Under the pieces are notes generated by a model that saw only the letters and a program-made list of their open reading frames with translations, had not been told where the DNA came from and did no database searches. Shown piece after piece: positions 4,510 through 5,339 of a stretch of DNA of 5,339 nt (the first letter of the stretch is position 1; each line of letters starts with the position of its first letter). The stretch comes from Acidimicrobiaceae bacterium (GTDB lineage: Bacteria > Actinomycetota > Acidimicrobiia > Acidimicrobiales > RAAP-2). Made by a program: the position numbers and the translations under genes. The stretch covers positions 1 to 5,339 of the forward strand of contig PMFY01000382.1 in NCBI GenBank assembly GCA_003157945.1, written 5' to 3'.

Positions 4510-4515
4510 TACAGT
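4510..4515 (+). promoter_or_regulatory. -10 element upstream of the acidic DUF2510-like gene
   Basis: TACAGT fits the actinobacterial TANNNT -10 and predicts a start near 4522. This leaves a short leader that includes the AGGAG at 4531-4535 and the mini-frame. The -35 region has no TTGACA but contains the inverted repeat CGAAG-GA-CTTCG (4485-4496), which could be an operator or part of an alternative sigma-factor site. Confidence 0.5.
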
Positions 4516-4537
4516 TGGGGGGAGCGACCGAGGAGAG

Positions 4538-4573
4538 ATGCCGGCGATGCACGACGAAGGGGTGTCCCGATGA
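4538..4573 (+). CDS. Candidate leader mini-ORF overlapping the next start (ATGA)
   Basis: The frame from ATG 4538 reads MPAMHDEGVSR and stops at TGA 4571-4573, overlapping the ATG 4570 of the next gene as ATGA. AGGAG (4531-4535) is too close to ATG 4538 (2 nt), but it stands 11 nt before the in-frame ATG 4547, which would give MHDEGVSR. The overlap and spacing fit translational coupling. The frame is only 8-11 codons, so chance remains a real alternative, and the downstream gene has its own AAGGGG. Confidence 0.35.
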   Translation: MPAMHDEGVSR

Positions 4574-4851
4574 CGGCCGAGGGCTGGTACGTCGATCCCT
4601 ACGGAGTCCACGATGCCCGTTGGTTCTCCGACGGGACGCCGACGGCCCTCGTACGGGACGGACAGGTCGAGGCCCACGATCCCCCGCCCGACACGCCGTA
4701 CTCCGGTGACCTGCGTGAGCTCGACGAGGACGCGGCGACGGACGGCCAGGACCTGCTGCGCTCCGGCGACGCCGAGAGCGGGCCCTTCGATCCGGATGCC
4801 ATGGAGGACTCCGTCTGGAGCGAGTTCGGCGAAAGTGCCGGCGCCGACTGA
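4570..4851 (+). CDS. Small, highly acidic protein with DUF2510-like N-terminus
   Basis: The product is 93 residues. The N-terminal part GWYVDPYGVHDARWFSDGTPTALVRDG (5-31) resembles the DUF2510 motif of actinobacteria (GWY-x-DP-x-G, then RWW or RWF and a short strand), a small domain of unknown function usually fused to membrane proteins. Here there is no membrane segment. The rest (32-93) is a low-complexity, probably disordered acidic tail rich in Asp and Glu, ending VWSEFGESAGAD. I count 24 acidic residues, four Arg and no Lys. ATG 4570 is preceded by GAAGGGG (4556-4562) with 7 nt spacing, a good ribosome-binding site. The gene is divergent from the OmdA-type gene, convergent with the acetyltransferase and probably monocistronic. 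I do not recognise a function; a protein-interaction role would fit an acidic tail but is a guess. Confidence 0.75.
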   Translation: MTAEGWYVDPYGVHDARWFSDGTPTALVRDGQVEAHDPPPDTPYSGDLRELDEDAATDGQDLLRSGDAESGPFDPDAMEDSVWSEFGESAGAD

Positions 4852-4928
4852 CCGGAGCGACGGCGCGCAGCGGTTCCCGCCAGCGAGTCAGGACGTGCAG
4901 GTGGAGGTCGTCATCGCTGATCTTGTCT

Positions 4929-4946
4929 GCCTGCCCGACGCCAGGC
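4929..4946 (-). terminator. Weak stem-loop between convergent genes
   Basis: GCCTG (4929-4933) pairs with CAGGC (4942-4946) around an 8-nt loop, starting 7 nt beyond the acetyltransferase stop on the minus strand. The stem is only 5 bp and no T tract follows. The remaining bases of 4852-4953 show no gene or other signal. Confidence 0.2.
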
Positions 4947-4953
4947 GCGGGAC

Positions 4954-5339
4954 CTACTGCCGTCTGGCTTCTTCGACGGCCTCGGGGATGCTTCCGAGGT
5001 AGAGGCGGAATCCTTCGGCCTCCGGCTCGAATCCGAGCGAGGTGTAGAGCCGATGGGCCCCGTCATCGGAGTGCCTCTTGTGCGACAGGAGCTGGACCTT
5101 GTTGCAACCTGCCGTTCCCATGTCCAACAGGAGCCTCTGGAGCAGGGAGGTGGCAACGCCCCGGCGACGGTAGGGGTGCGCAACCACCACGGCTTCGATG
5201 ATCGCCGTCGGGTGACAGTCGTAGGTGATGTTGGGGAACAGCATCGCTGACGCTGTGCCGACGGCGTGCCCGTCCAGCTCGGCGAGGTAGACGGACAATC
5301 CAGGTACCGCAAGCATGTGCGTCCATGTGGCGACTTCGA
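4954..5339 (-). CDS. GNAT family N-acetyltransferase (N-terminus outside window)
   Basis: The frame runs off the right edge, leaving about 127 residues that start EVATWTHMLAVPGLSVYLAELDG and end with TAG 4954-4956. The GNAT core is clear: strand 4 and helix 3 with the acetyl-CoA pyrophosphate loop in IIEAVVVAHPYRRRGVATSLLQRLL (R-x-x-G-x-A). It is followed by the C-terminal motif B region CNKVQLLSHKRHSDDGAHRLYTSLGFEPEAEGFRLYL, with the usual LYTSLGF. The enzyme transfers an acetyl group from acetyl-CoA to an amine; the acceptor cannot be told. Compared with typical single-domain members of about 150-165 residues, roughly 30 N-terminal residues are missing from view. ATG 5316 is an internal methionine, since similar sequence continues upstream of it. 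The coding sequence looks slightly less GC-rich than its neighbours by eye. It converges with the acidic-protein gene, with 102 bp between stops. Confidence 0.85.
   Translation of the reverse strand, partial: EVATWTHMLAVPGLSVYLAELDGHAVGTASAMLFPNITYDCHPTAIIEAVVVAHPYRRRGVATSLLQRLLLDMGTAGCNKVQLLSHKRHSDDGAHRLYTSLGFEPEAEGFRLYLGSIPEAVEEARRQ

Noticed and set aside
1..5339. CRISPR array, tRNA, rRNA, insertion sequence or phage genes
   Set aside because: I saw no regularly spaced repeats, cloverleaf with CCA end, transposase motif or flanking terminal inverted repeats.

Overview
The window reads as chromosomal DNA from a high-GC actinomycete (Actinomycetota). The support is very GC-rich third codon positions, GTG starts, a two-unit YW-x-x-x-SDG-x-VF-x-x-GDA secreted repeat, a universal stress protein with the G-2X-G-9X-G(S/T) nucleotide motif, a DUF2510-like N-terminus, and several probable leaderless promoters. 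I cannot name the genus. There is no rRNA, tRNA, CRISPR array, insertion sequence or phage gene. Functionally this is mostly an ordinary accessory or housekeeping neighbourhood of small single-gene units.

Layout from left to right. 1-245 (+): C-terminal end of a secreted repeat protein. 321-923 (-): six-helix TMEM175/DUF1211-type potassium channel. 924-1229: divergent control region with an 11-bp-stem hairpin, a 22-bp copy of part of the neighbouring stress gene, and a DevR/DosR-like box. 1230-1667 (+): single-domain universal stress protein. 1782-1997 (+): N-terminal remnant of a GyrI-like effector-binding protein, cut short where the convergent esterase begins to overlap it. 2013-3029 (-): secreted PHB-depolymerase/feruloyl-esterase-type hydrolase. 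3152-3619 (-): pyridoxamine-oxidase-like flavin or F420 split-barrel protein. 3697-4152 (-): NYN/PIN-like putative nuclease. 4107-4373 (-): small YdeI/OmdA-type protein with a Cys-rich tail, overlapping the nuclease frame. 4570-4851 (+): small, very acidic DUF2510-like protein preceded by a tiny overlapping reading frame. 4954-5339 (-): GNAT acetyltransferase, truncated by the right window edge.

How the parts relate. Only the OmdA-type gene and the NYN-like gene look co-transcribed, because they overlap. The other minus-strand genes seem to be separate units. The OmdA-type, split-barrel and esterase genes each have a TANNNT hexamer exactly 6 nt before the start codon and no Shine-Dalgarno sequence, which is the geometry of leaderless transcripts. 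The stress protein and the channel are divergent. The stress gene has a dormancy-type (DevR/DosR) operator candidate at about the right place, suggesting a hypoxia- or stress-responsive unit.

I did not find a convincing new multi-gene system. The items most worth a second look are the repeated leaderless-promoter geometry, the DevR-like box, the overlapping mini-frame ahead of the acidic protein, the unusual start of the NYN-like gene and the truncated GyrI-like gene.
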